Positions 33,910-42,580 of a DNA stretch of 64,000 nt are shown here, piece by piece; position 1 is the stretch's first letter, and each line of letters begins with the position of its first letter. A program made the position numbers and the translations under genes. The stretch comes from Ruminococcaceae bacterium UBA1036. GTDB taxonomy: Bacteria; Bacillota; Clostridia; Oscillospirales; Acutalibacteraceae. The stretch spans positions 1-64,000 of the forward strand of contig DCEF01000004.1 in assembly GCA_002316805.1 (NCBI GenBank), read 5' to 3'. The notes below the pieces were generated by a model, which made no database searches, was not told the DNA's origin, and was given only the letters and a program-made list of their open reading frames with translations.

Positions 33910-35568
33910 TTATGAAGCAGACGAAGCGGAATTGCTGCTGACCGGATTTGCAAAGCCGTGTATCTGGAGTTTGGCGGTGCACAGGTAACTTGCCTGTTTA
34001 GCCTTTTCGTCCTGCTGCCTTGCTGCGGTGAATGGCACGAGCACGTCAAAATAATGCTTTGAGTTTACGCTCTGGCGCGCGCTGTTGAACTGCCCAAACG
34101 TCGAGGTGGTGAAGGTAATGTCGAAGGTGCCGGATTTTCCGTCTGCTTTGCAGCTCGTGATTGAATTAACCTGTGGCGCAAGCTGTTCGTTAAGTTTTGT
34201 GAAGGCCTCGGTCATTTTAGATTTCTGGTAGGGCAGAACGGAGTCATCTTTCTGTATCTGTGTAAGCTGCTGCTTAAGGCTGTTTTCCTTATCAAGCATT
34301 GACTTTGCCTGCTGTATCTCGGGCAGTGCAAGCTTTACATTGTCGGCGTTTACCTGCTCCGAGGCGTTGTGGCAGAGGATAGGCTCTATTGATATGAGCG
34401 CGGCCGCAAATATGCAGAATATAATGGAAAGTATTAAATTAAGCTGCTTGCCACTGTACTGCCCTTTTTCCTGCGAGATGAAGTCGACTTCGCCGTACCG
34501 CGAAAGCATACCGTCGAGTGAGAAAAAATCCTCAGGGTGGCAGCCGGATATTGCCGCCTGCGTGTCTATGGCGATGAAAGACCGGTACCGCTCGCACGCG
34601 GACTGCACCGGCTGGAACGGGATGCCTGTGGAGACGTTTTTCATGTATGCCTTAAAGTCGGGGTGGACCGAGAATGCGCCGCAGAAAATTATCTCTTCGG
34701 GCTGCAGGCGCTCCGCCGACAGTATGACATGGAGGTTGCGCCCCGCTTCTGACGTGGCGGTCTCAAGAAGTACCTTTATCTGAGGCGATATCTTTTCCGA
34801 AACAGGCACCTGCGTCTTTTCGTTTGCGGCGAGGAAGCCGGGCTGCATAATCTCGCTTTCGGCTTCCTCGTAGCTGTAACCGCCTTCATTATGCATTATC
34901 TCAAGTATATCGGGCCATACGGAGTCAAACTCCCTCTGGAACACAGGCTCGCCGTTGCTGAAGAGCATGACGCGCAGATGTTCCCACCCGGCGTCAACTA
35001 CGGCAACAGTCCTGTTGCTGTACATATATTTTTTAGGCGAAAGGCCAACTACGTTCTGGCATGTCATCATCATTCCGTTGAGCATGGGGCAGATGCGCGC
35101 CACGCGTATGCCAACACTGCGGAAATCCTGCACTATGGATGTGATGAGCGATTTTGGAACAGCAAAAAGTATGGCTTTAAGCCGGCCGCTCGCAGCGTCC
35201 TGATGGCCGTATTCCTGGGTTACTATGTAGTATCCGTCGACGTTGTCCTGCAAAACCGTTTCCGCCTCGAGGCGGGCAAACTTCTGCAGTTCTGCTTTTT
35301 TTGTGGGTAGGTGGAGATATTCTTTCGTGATAACTGCTGTGTTGTCAAGGCACACGATAAGCTCGCAGTTGGCCATTCTGGCTTTCTGCATACAGTCCGA
35401 CGCGAAAACGGCGAGCGCATGCATCTGCGAGGCGGCTTTTTCTTTGCCGCACAGCCCTTCGGGCAGCTCAAAGCGTACCGGTGTGGCGTAAATGTGCTGC
35501 CTGCCGGATTTCCTGACCGGCGTTAGCAGCAGGGAGCGTCTTGTAAGCTGTAAAAATACGGTTTCCAC
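33910..35568 (-). CDS. PilM-PilN fusion protein
   Basis: A 552-residue protein that appears to join two pilus proteins. Residues 1 to about 340 look like PilM, an actin-like cytosolic ATPase (EAETVLQDNVDGYYIV, AVVDAGWEHLRVMLF, EEIIFCGAFSVHPDF). A membrane helix (LILSIIFCIFAAALISIEPIL) at about 377-399 is followed by a coiled coil and a PilN-like periplasm-side domain. In most species these are separate genes, PilM binding the cytosolic tail of PilN. Here the tether would be covalent. The phosphate-binding loops of the PilM part are not sharply conserved. Confidence 0.78.
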   Translation of the reverse strand: METVFLQLTRRSLLLTPVRKSGRQHIYATPVRFELPEGLCGKEKAASQMHALAVFASDCMQKARMANCELIVCLDNTAVITKEYLHLPTKKAELQKFARLEAETVLQDNVDGYYIVTQEYGHQDAASGRLKAILFAVPKSLITSIVQDFRSVGIRVARICPMLNGMMMTCQNVVGLSPKKYMYSNRTVAVVDAGWEHLRVMLFSNGEPVFQREFDSVWPDILEIMHNEGGYSYEEAESEIMQPGFLAANEKTQVPVSEKISPQIKVLLETATSEAGRNLHVILSAERLQPEEIIFCGAFSVHPDFKAYMKNVSTGIPFQPVQSACERYRSFIAIDTQAAISGCHPEDFFSLDGMLSRYGEVDFISQEKGQYSGKQLNLILSIIFCIFAAALISIEPILCHNASEQVNADNVKLALPEIQQAKSMLDKENSLKQQLTQIQKDDSVLPYQKSKMTEAFTKLNEQLAPQVNSITSCKADGKSGTFDITFTTSTFGQFNSARQSVNSKHYFDVLVPFTAARQQDEKAKQASYLCTAKLQIHGFANPVSSNSASSAS

Positions 35569-35696
35569 ATTTTCACCTCATGTCAATGTCACTTTTCTGG
35601 CAGGGTATTGTTTGCTGCCAGCACATTTGCCTGCGCGTGCAGGCGTAGCTTCTCTGAACCGCTGGTAAGCTTATGGAAGGAGATGCCATACAAACA

Positions 35697-35719
35697 AAAG
35701 CCCGCCGAGGCGGGCTTTT
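35697..35719 (-). terminator. Terminator after the major prepilin gene
   Basis: AAAAGCCCGCC pairs with GGCGGGCTTTT. It sits between the prepilin gene and pilMN on the minus strand, so most transcripts could end after the abundant pilin while some read through into the machinery genes. Confidence 0.8.
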
Positions 35720-35751
35720 GCCGGATTATGTTTTTTGTTTATGATCTAAGA

Positions 35752-36276
35752 TTATAAAGAAATTTCCAGCTTAGCAGAATCAGTTGTGGCTCCAGAGCCT
35801 CCGCCGCTTACAGTTATCTTGTAGGCAGTACCGCTTGTAATCTGTTTAAAGTCAGTCCCTGGGGCTGTTTCTGCTGCGGTCACTTTACCAGTAGTAGTAT
35901 TGTAATAAAACTTATCATTTGGGTTTTTGGGCTTGTCGATTATATTAGGGTCAATGCCATATGTTGATAGAATAGTTTTGGCAGTTTTATCAGTAGCTGT
36001 AATTATCGTACCAGCCTCTGTAGAAGGACTTGATGCATTGCCGGCGCATTCAGCCTGTGCCTGTTTGATTGTTGATTCTACTAACTGTGCATTTGAAAGG
36101 TCAGTGGAATTGTTTGCATTTTTAATAACGTTGCTTACCATTGGAATTGCAATTGCAGCAATGATGGCCAGAATAGCGATTACGACAACCAGCTCAATGA
36201 GTGTAAAGCCTTTTTTGTTTTTTTTCTTCTGCAGGGAAGTTTTCCTTGCAGAGAGGACGCTTAAAGTTTTTGTCAT
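35752..36276 (-). CDS. Major type IV prepilin
   Basis: A 174-residue pilin. An unusually basic leader of about 23 residues ends K-K-G, cleaved before FTLIELVVVIAILAIIAAIAIP with the required Glu5. The mature protein is about 150 residues with a helical stalk (NANNSTDLSNAQLVESTIKQAQAE) and a small beta domain. ATG 36276 is preceded by AAAGGAG. It has its own promoter and terminator, fitting a highly expressed structural subunit. Confidence 0.93.
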   Translation of the reverse strand: MTKTLSVLSARKTSLQKKKNKKGFTLIELVVVIAILAIIAAIAIPMVSNVIKNANNSTDLSNAQLVESTIKQAQAECAGNASSPSTEAGTIITATDKTAKTILSTYGIDPNIIDKPKNPNDKFYYNTTTGKVTAAETAPGTDFKQITSGTAYKITVSGGGSGATTDSAKLEISL

Positions 36277-36497
36277 AGAAGTGTCTCCTTTCATAAAACA
36301 GAACAGATTTGAACAAACGGTTTCAGAGCCTCTCTCAAAAAAAAATATCAGATGCAGTTTAAGCGGTTAATATGAGAGTTGCTTTTAATTTTTATGCTGC
36401 ATATAGAGCATATAGAATTATGCCTATGAAAGGAAAGTGAGAAGATTGCTGGTAAATTTCTGTTACGATATATCCATCTGAAATTCTTTTATCTTCT

Positions 36498-36525
36498 ATC
36501 ATACGTATTTAGAATAAAATGTCAA
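36498..36525 (-). promoter_or_regulatory. Promoter of the prepilin gene
   Basis: On the minus strand TTGACA (36520-36525), a 16-bp spacer and TATGAT (36498-36503). The untranslated leader would be about 215 bases, long enough to hold regulation, but I find no c-di-GMP riboswitch core in it. Confidence 0.75.
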
Positions 36526-36614
36526 TATAATTTTTGAGCAAAAAGTTAACAAACAATGAACTAATTTTTTGTAGATTTCCAATTAAGCATAATACCAGAA
36601 CATTATTCTGCGCT

Positions 36615-36675
36615 TATCGACAAAAATGGTATATATACACAAAAAATATGAACCTATCGACACAAATGGAATATA
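36615..36675. repeat. Paired 21-bp direct repeats between divergent pilus promoters
   Basis: TATCGACAAAAATGG plus TATATA at 36615-36635 and TATCGACACAAATGG plus AATATA at 36655-36675 agree at 19 of 21 positions and are exactly 40 bp apart. Read on the minus strand the core is TTTTGTCGATA or TTGTGTCGATA, close to the Spo0A box (TTTGTCGAA). They lie between the two divergent promoters and could be operator sites for both. Confidence 0.6.
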
Positions 36676-36726
36676 ATGTCTTGGCAGTATAAAATTTTAT
36701 TTACGAATATACGTCCTAATTTCATG

Positions 36727-36755
36727 TTGAAATTACCATACGCGAAGTATATAAT
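36727..36755 (+). promoter_or_regulatory. Promoter of the minor pilin operon
   Basis: TTGAAA (36727-36732), a 17-bp spacer and TATAAT (36750-36755), about 100 bases before the first gene of the plus-strand pilus cluster. Confidence 0.8.
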
Positions 36756-36856
36756 TAAATGAATAATAAGCAACAAAATTCCATCTGCACAATAAAAAGT
36801 CTGATTTTCATCTTCCGCCATAATGGAAACGAATAAGGTTCGGGAGGGCGAGAACT

Positions 36857-38602
36857 TTGAAAAAGAGCAAAAAAGGCGTTTCCCTGATTTTTGTAATAGT
36901 TGCCGTAATGATGTTGATGATTTTTTCTTCGATGCTGTTTACTGCTTCGGCGAGCACGCTCAGCCGAACGGCGCAGAGCACCGACAGCCGCCAGACTTAT
37001 ATGACGGCGCGCTCCATTGTAGAGTATATGCGGATGAAGGCTTTCGAGAAGGCGAAAACACCAGGCCTTTCTGAGTTTGCGGGCGGCCCGGACGGCAAGG
37101 GCTATTTTAAGGAGACTGCGTGGCCAGTAAGCGGAAAGCCTGACGGCAAGAGCTGCTATGCTGTGTGCAGCGGTTCCGGCAGCGAATGGGAGATACAGGC
37201 GAAAGTAAAGTACCGGAACTCCGAAAAATACCAGACCATGAACTACAAATTCACACTCAGCGGCGCCGCGCCGGTGAGTGTGCTTGACGGGTATTTCCTT
37301 GCGGGCGCGCGGTATAATGGTGGCGATGGGCAGTTTTTAAACGCTAACTCAGACGATGGCACTTTTAATCAACTGGCTGGTACATATTGCCCTTATCCAG
37401 TAGTATTTAATTGTAACGCGGAAATTGTTAAAGGTACAGCGGCGTCATCAGCACCTGAGATGTATTTTGTGAATACTCTGGGTATAAAAGCTTATGGGAG
37501 TGTTGCAACTCTCGATTCGAACTTTGTTTATTTTAAGCGTGAGGTTACGTCAGATGCCAGTGGCCAGGGGCTTAAGCTTAGAAACAACAGTAGCAAGCTT
37601 AGCCTTGCGGCGGCTTATGCCGGCTATAACGGCATTGCGCGGTTTGACTCTTCAACACCGGTGCAGGGCGGCACGCGGCTGCCTGAGGGCGCCGGGTATT
37701 ACCTTTTTAAAAATGATACAGACCTACTCGACAGCAGCTCCTACACGAACGGGAACCTCCAATATATCCCCGGAGGCGACATAACGTCTAACAGCGTGCT
37801 TGCGCCTTCCTCAGAACTTAAAACGAGCGAGTTCAGCAACAACATAGATTACCTAAACAACTATGACGCGACGGCTGCATCGTCAAAAATAGTTTCGAGC
37901 GAAACGGACGGCGGCATTGGCTGGACGGATGGGGGCAAACTGAATGAGAGCAACATAAACAGCACGCAGTGCCGTAACCAGGATGTTCACCTCAACCTCT
38001 GCCAGAATGGACTAGGTGAAATGCAGAACCAAAAAACCCCGCTTACATTCGCCGCGCACAGCATAAACTTTCAGGCCGCAGACAGCGCAGGCAGCGTAGA
38101 TTTCACTATGCCTAACACCGCTTTTACTTTCGACATAGCCAACACGTCAACAAGCAGCGCGGGCGCGTTGTGGCTTAACTTTCAGCCTTACAATGGCTAT
38201 GTGTGGGAGCAGCCGTGGGGTCTTACCTACGACGCAAGCGGGAAGGTGACGGGCATGCAGAACGAGACGACAAAGATAACTGTGCCGTCAGGCTCTACAG
38301 GTGCCCACTTTTACGTCGGCGAGAACGACCCTTCTAAATATGTTTACCTCATACTCCCGCACGGGCTTGTGATAGACAATCAGACAACAGGTTACAAATT
38401 CACCCTGCCGATACCCGACGGCTCCGACGGGGGCAAAAAATTTGACCCACACGACACAGGCACGTGCGTCTACCAGCTGCCGAGCGGGACGGATATCTTG
38501 AACGACACAAACCTCATGGCGGACATGAAGCGCGTTACGGTTTCCGGCGGCGGCGGCGGGGGTTTCAGCTTTACGAATGAGCGCTTTACCGATAAGCCGT
38601 AA
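36857..38602 (+). CDS. GspK/PilX-like pseudopilin with a large ectodomain
   Basis: A 581-residue protein starting at TTG (GGGAGG upstream). The N terminus KKSKKGVSLIFVIVAVMMLMIFSSM looks like a prepilin, with a possible cut after the Gly, but position 5 of the mature protein is Phe, not Glu. Lack of Glu5 is typical of GspK/PilX tip subunits. A long beta-rich ectodomain follows with Asn/Ser/Gly-rich stretches and a Gly run near the C terminus (SGGGGGGF). It is first of three pseudopilin genes; it may form the pilus tip or an adhesin. Confidence 0.72.
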   Translation: MKKSKKGVSLIFVIVAVMMLMIFSSMLFTASASTLSRTAQSTDSRQTYMTARSIVEYMRMKAFEKAKTPGLSEFAGGPDGKGYFKETAWPVSGKPDGKSCYAVCSGSGSEWEIQAKVKYRNSEKYQTMNYKFTLSGAAPVSVLDGYFLAGARYNGGDGQFLNANSDDGTFNQLAGTYCPYPVVFNCNAEIVKGTAASSAPEMYFVNTLGIKAYGSVATLDSNFVYFKREVTSDASGQGLKLRNNSSKLSLAAAYAGYNGIARFDSSTPVQGGTRLPEGAGYYLFKNDTDLLDSSSYTNGNLQYIPGGDITSNSVLAPSSELKTSEFSNNIDYLNNYDATAASSKIVSSETDGGIGWTDGGKLNESNINSTQCRNQDVHLNLCQNGLGEMQNQKTPLTFAAHSINFQAADSAGSVDFTMPNTAFTFDIANTSTSSAGALWLNFQPYNGYVWEQPWGLTYDASGKVTGMQNETTKITVPSGSTGAHFYVGENDPSKYVYLILPHGLVIDNQTTGYKFTLPIPDGSDGGKKFDPHDTGTCVYQLPSGTDILNDTNLMADMKRVTVSGGGGGGFSFTNERFTDKP

Positions 38603-38625
38603 CGGTGCCGAAGGAGGAGAAGCAT

Positions 38626-40260
38626 ATGTCTGTTTTCAGAAAATCAAGAAAAGGAATATCCCTCGTGGAGGAGATATGCTCTGTTGCGCTGCTTGCCATA
38701 GGCGTAATAGCGGCGGTGGGCGCCATAAACCTTTCACGTGTTTCCGTAACGGCCGACACGCTGGAAGAAGCCGCCGCCGCAAGGGCTCAGAAGCTGGAAG
38801 ACAGCCTCGTCGCCTGCCTTTCTAAGCAGCCCTCGGTGCCGCTCGACATGGGTGCGAGGATAAAGGGCGCAAAGTATGTAGGGAGCGGCAAGTCGAAATT
38901 CGACCCGACAAACGGCGAGGAGCAGTACGTTATAGAGCCGGCTCCGTCGGGCGACTCCGGCTACCTGGTTTTCTGCCGCGTTTACTATGACGGCGGCAAG
39001 CGCTATGTGGAGCTCAGCGGGTTCGCTTCCTCAGACGGCGACAGCTACGCGGCGACTGCCAGCGGAATACCTTTGAAACCTATTCCCATACCGCCGCCGC
39101 CGCCTTCGCACGCCAAGGGTTTGCCGTTTGTGCTGTATGGCTCGCAGTACGGGAGCCACACGGCTTTTAAAGGCGGCGACGACTCGGCGGTATTTGAAGA
39201 TGGGGATAATTTTTCAGACTACCCCGTTGTGTTCGGGCCGAATGTTCAGGATTCGACCGGTAAGCAGACGAGGTCTTTCTCGGCGCCGAGTATGTTTTTC
39301 CTCGGCGGCACACGCGCTTCGGGCGACGAGGCAAACGAGCTGAAAAATAACAGCTCTATTTATGCCTTCGATGCCGCTGAGGTGACAATGAAATCTAATT
39401 TCATCTACATTGCATCAAGGGTTATCACGTTTAAGCAGGACACCGGCGACAAAAATGCCACACCGAAGCTCTACATTACCCCGCTCGACACGTCGAAACC
39501 AGCTTATATCTATTTTGCGCAGGACTGCGACGTTATAAGAGGCACCAGCCTTGATGAAAATATCAGCAGCCCTAACAACAAGGTGATGTGGCACGCAAAG
39601 CAGGGCCTTTACTCTTTTACGGGCAGGCAGGATTTGTGGGAAAAATCAGGCGGGCTAACGCCTGTATCTGACGCCGACAAAACCAAGGTGTTAGACAACT
39701 ACTATGTGGATTATATTGTAAGTACCTACAAAAATCAGAATCTTATGGCCGGCTGGAACTGCGCGCCTACAGTGCTGCCTTATAACGGCAGGGCGGATTG
39801 GACTTTCAAAGGCAAGTTTAGTAAAGGTAAAGGCAAACCGAGCAGCCAGACCGGCAAAGATGTTTATATGTATGTGAATTCTACTGACGGGTGGGGCAGC
39901 GACGCGCAGACATACAAGGCGAACCGCATAGGCCTGCAGTATGTGGCGAAAGACGTTACGCTCACGCTGCCGAAAGATAAGCAGGTTACGTTCGAGGCCG
40001 GCACGTTCGGGCTCAATATGCAGAGTGGCGACGGCGACGTCAGCCAATTCAAAGAAGCCATGGCGCTTAAAAAATCCCCGGGCGACACCAAAGGCAAATT
40101 CATAGTAAATTGCAGCAGCCTCATACTTTACCATGGCCTTAATGTGACGGATTCCGACGGCAAACTCCTGTACCATCTGGACGCGGGGGAGTACACCGCA
40201 AAATCAGGAGGCTTCGATCTTTTTGACAAGCCGGCGACCATGGCGGCGCTCGGGACATGA
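38626..40260 (+). CDS. Prepilin-like protein (PilV/GspI position) with a large ectodomain
   Basis: A 544-residue protein. SRKGISLVEEICSVALLAIGVIAAV is a prepilin cleavage site with Glu5. The ectodomain contains a PIPIPPPPPS proline linker near residue 150. It also shares phrases with the upstream gene product (a K-N-N-S-S-x-x stretch and S-N-F-I-Y-I against S-N-F-V-Y-F), suggesting related domains. ATG 38626 follows GGAGGAG. Minor pilins are normally 120-200 residues, so this is exceptionally large. Confidence 0.72.
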   Translation: MSVFRKSRKGISLVEEICSVALLAIGVIAAVGAINLSRVSVTADTLEEAAAARAQKLEDSLVACLSKQPSVPLDMGARIKGAKYVGSGKSKFDPTNGEEQYVIEPAPSGDSGYLVFCRVYYDGGKRYVELSGFASSDGDSYAATASGIPLKPIPIPPPPPSHAKGLPFVLYGSQYGSHTAFKGGDDSAVFEDGDNFSDYPVVFGPNVQDSTGKQTRSFSAPSMFFLGGTRASGDEANELKNNSSIYAFDAAEVTMKSNFIYIASRVITFKQDTGDKNATPKLYITPLDTSKPAYIYFAQDCDVIRGTSLDENISSPNNKVMWHAKQGLYSFTGRQDLWEKSGGLTPVSDADKTKVLDNYYVDYIVSTYKNQNLMAGWNCAPTVLPYNGRADWTFKGKFSKGKGKPSSQTGKDVYMYVNSTDGWGSDAQTYKANRIGLQYVAKDVTLTLPKDKQVTFEAGTFGLNMQSGDGDVSQFKEAMALKKSPGDTKGKFIVNCSSLILYHGLNVTDSDGKLLYHLDAGEYTAKSGGFDLFDKPATMAALGT

Positions 40261-40277
40261 CGGAAGGGGCGGGAAAT

Positions 40278-40799
40278 ATGCGCTTGCGCAGCAAAAAAGG
40301 AATATCACTTGTGGAGCTTATAGCCGTGATGGCCATTTCGGTGATTGTGGTAGGCGCGGCGATGGCTGCGCTTTTCGGCGGCGCGCGTGATGCTGCCGAG
40401 GGCGCGGAAGACTGCGGCAACCACGGCGACGCCTATCTCCTCGAAACATGGCTGCGGAAAGACCTCCCGACGGCCGAGGGCATAAGCGTCAACACATCAA
40501 AGATGGAAGGCCCAAACATTGTAAATATATATTTTGCATCAGATAACTCCGTAGCCGTGGAGCAGGGCGGCAAGCAGATTATGCGCATAAACGGAGTGCA
40601 GAGCATAGGCGTGCAGACGAAGGCCGCCGGCGCTAACGAAGAGTCCTGTTACACCATAACGGCAAAGATAAACACGCGCACATTCACGCTGAAAGGCGGC
40701 GTGGTGATGAACAACGTGCCGGCCATGGCGGCGCATATAAATACTGTGCTTACTTATACGCCCGCCGCACCCGTTTATGTAAACATCACAAAAAGCTGA
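40278..40799 (+). CDS. Prepilin-like protein (PilW/GspJ position)
   Basis: A 173-residue minor pilin. RSKKGISLVELIAVMAISVIVVGAAM gives a clean prepilin site with Glu5 and a hydrophobic helix. The rest is a small soluble domain. The in-frame ATG at 40257 overlaps the previous stop and could serve, but ATG 40278 has a GGGGCGGG stretch before it and gives the usual short leader. It probably completes a tip complex with the two larger proteins. Confidence 0.8.
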   Translation: MRLRSKKGISLVELIAVMAISVIVVGAAMAALFGGARDAAEGAEDCGNHGDAYLLETWLRKDLPTAEGISVNTSKMEGPNIVNIYFASDNSVAVEQGGKQIMRINGVQSIGVQTKAAGANEESCYTITAKINTRTFTLKGGVVMNNVPAMAAHINTVLTYTPAAPVYVNITKS

Positions 40800-40914
40800 A
40801 GGAACCGCCTTGCAAAAACCTTGCTTTTACATTATAGTAATACTCAGCAGGCGCCGGGGGCAGTTTGCGCTGGCGGATATAGATATATAAGGATTGTATG
40901 AAAGGGTCTTTACC

Positions 40915-42282
40915 ATGCCGGAAGAAATGAAGATAAACGAATATTATGCCGTGGCCTGTGCTGGCTGCGGCGATGGCTGCGGCGCTGATTCCCTCCTCGG
41001 GGAGGTGCGCCGCTCTTTTTTTACCGGTGGGGGGAAAACCGTGCACGGCAGCGTCAGCTCAATGGTGGACGGGCGCGCCGTGCGCACGAAGTACCGCATA
41101 GGCACAAAATGTTTCCGATGGAAGAGCACCTGTGGGAAGCTGACGCTCGAGGAGGTTTTCCCCATAAAGGACGGATTTTACCGCCTTGTGGCGCATGGCT
41201 TCAGCGGGCGGCTTTTTTCGGCGCAGACATATGACCGTGCCATGCACTGGCTGCAGACGGCGTTTTATGACGGCGACGCAGCGTGCCCTTCGCTAATCCT
41301 CAGGCGGTCGGAAAACTGCATGGTAAGGCTGCGGCGCACGCCTGAGGGCACATGGGAGCGCACGCTGCTGCTGCCCTGCCCGTGGGAGCCCGCAACGGCT
41401 GCCCAGAGCAGGATAAACGCCAAGGCGGGCGTGCCAGAGGTGGTTGCGCAGACGGACGCGGGGGCGGCCTGCTTTTGCACGGCGGAAGCCCGCAAGCTGC
41501 GCCTGAAGCTGCGCGCCGAGCTGCGGGAAGACCCCGCCATGCTCAGGCCCGCGTGGGCTTCTGTGCCTTACGAGAAGCTTGAGTTTAAGGTTATGCCAAA
41601 CGACGGCACGGCGGTAAAAGCGCCCGCCGGCAAAAGCGCCGCAAAGGTGAAAACCGCAAAGCAGGGCGCCCCCGCGCAAGGGCTGAAAACCGAAAACCGC
41701 AATGGGCGCTACTACGTGGCGGCAAAGGGGCTTTCCGGCGGGGTGAAAGGCGCTTTCGGCAAAGGCGGCGAAGAAACCGGCGTGGGCGGCGAACAGCCCG
41801 GCGGGCTCATATCCGCAAAGCGCATAGTGGCAACGAGCATCGGCAGCTACATTTACTTTGGTCGCCTGCTGAACGGTATGCGCGAGGGCTACGGCCGCAC
41901 GCAGGCGCCAAACGGCCGCACGGCTTATGAGGGCGGCTACAGCGCCGGAAAGCGCGACGGCTTCGGCGTCTACTACTACAAGTCTGGCAAAATCTGCTAT
42001 GTTGGCGGCTGGAAGCAGGACCTGCGCCATGGTTTCGGCGTGGCATTCGGCGCAAAAGACGGCTCCCTCTTTGTAGGCCACTGGAAAGGCGGCTGCGCCA
42101 CAGGCGAGGGCACCGAGTTTTCGGCGGGCGGCAGCCTGCTTTACACCGGCGGCTGGAAAGACGGCCTGCGCCACGGCAGGGGCACGGAGTACAACGGCGG
42201 GCGCATAGTCCGCAGCGGCTTCTGGGAGAACGGGAAGTTCCTCGGCGTGAGCGGCGGGGGCGGCTCCGCCGCCGAAAAGTGA
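40915..42282 (+). CDS. MORN-repeat protein
   Basis: A 455-residue protein without a signal peptide. The N-terminal ~290 residues are unrecognised, with several cysteines near the start (ACAGCGDGCG) and a basic Ala/Lys-rich linker at about 230-260. From about residue 305 there are five or six MORN repeats (YEGGYSAGKRDGFGVYYYKSG, YVGGWKQDLRHGFGVAFG, YTGGWKDGLRHGRGTEYNGG). MORN repeats bind membranes or proteins. GC content is visibly higher than in most of the window. It follows the pilin operon by 115 bp on the same strand; a link to pili is possible but unproven. Confidence 0.8.
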   Translation: MPEEMKINEYYAVACAGCGDGCGADSLLGEVRRSFFTGGGKTVHGSVSSMVDGRAVRTKYRIGTKCFRWKSTCGKLTLEEVFPIKDGFYRLVAHGFSGRLFSAQTYDRAMHWLQTAFYDGDAACPSLILRRSENCMVRLRRTPEGTWERTLLLPCPWEPATAAQSRINAKAGVPEVVAQTDAGAACFCTAEARKLRLKLRAELREDPAMLRPAWASVPYEKLEFKVMPNDGTAVKAPAGKSAAKVKTAKQGAPAQGLKTENRNGRYYVAAKGLSGGVKGAFGKGGEETGVGGEQPGGLISAKRIVATSIGSYIYFGRLLNGMREGYGRTQAPNGRTAYEGGYSAGKRDGFGVYYYKSGKICYVGGWKQDLRHGFGVAFGAKDGSLFVGHWKGGCATGEGTEFSAGGSLLYTGGWKDGLRHGRGTEYNGGRIVRSGFWENGKFLGVSGGGGSAAEK

Positions 42283-42370
42283 CTGCACGCCCCATATTTA
42301 TTGGAACTGTATTTTTCATCATCTGCCAGTTTTAATGCCACAAAAGTGAAAATAAATATCCGTATTTTAC

Positions 42371-42399
42371 TTGACATTTTTCGACATATATCTTATAAT
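42371..42399 (+). promoter_or_regulatory. Strong promoter of the surface protein gene
   Basis: TTGACA (42371-42376), a 17-bp spacer and TATAAT (42394-42399), both perfect. The spacer contains TTTTTCGACAT, whose complement ATGTCGAAAAA matches a Spo0A box core (TGTCGAA). Bound protein there would block RNA polymerase. Confidence 0.85.
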
Positions 42400-42580
42400 C
42401 CAATTAAACATATAAGCCATTTCCTGCGCTTGGCGGCGTCATTTTGTCTGGTGGTTCGCCGGCAGCGGGGAGGAGCAAAGCTGTGGCGCTTAGCCATGGT
42501 ACTCATGTATGTTATAACATTTCCAAAAACAGGCACACGCAAAACACAACAAACTATCTTTCTAAGGAGGACAAAAAAGG

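Noticed and set aside
36276..36497. c-di-GMP riboswitch in the long prepilin leader
   Set aside because: Type IV pilus genes in Clostridia often have one, but I could not find the GEMM-I or class II core sequences or their closing stems.
41293..42288. 331-residue ORF antisense to the MORN gene
   Set aside because: High GC removes stop codons on the opposite strand. The MORN repeats in the forward frame are unmistakable.
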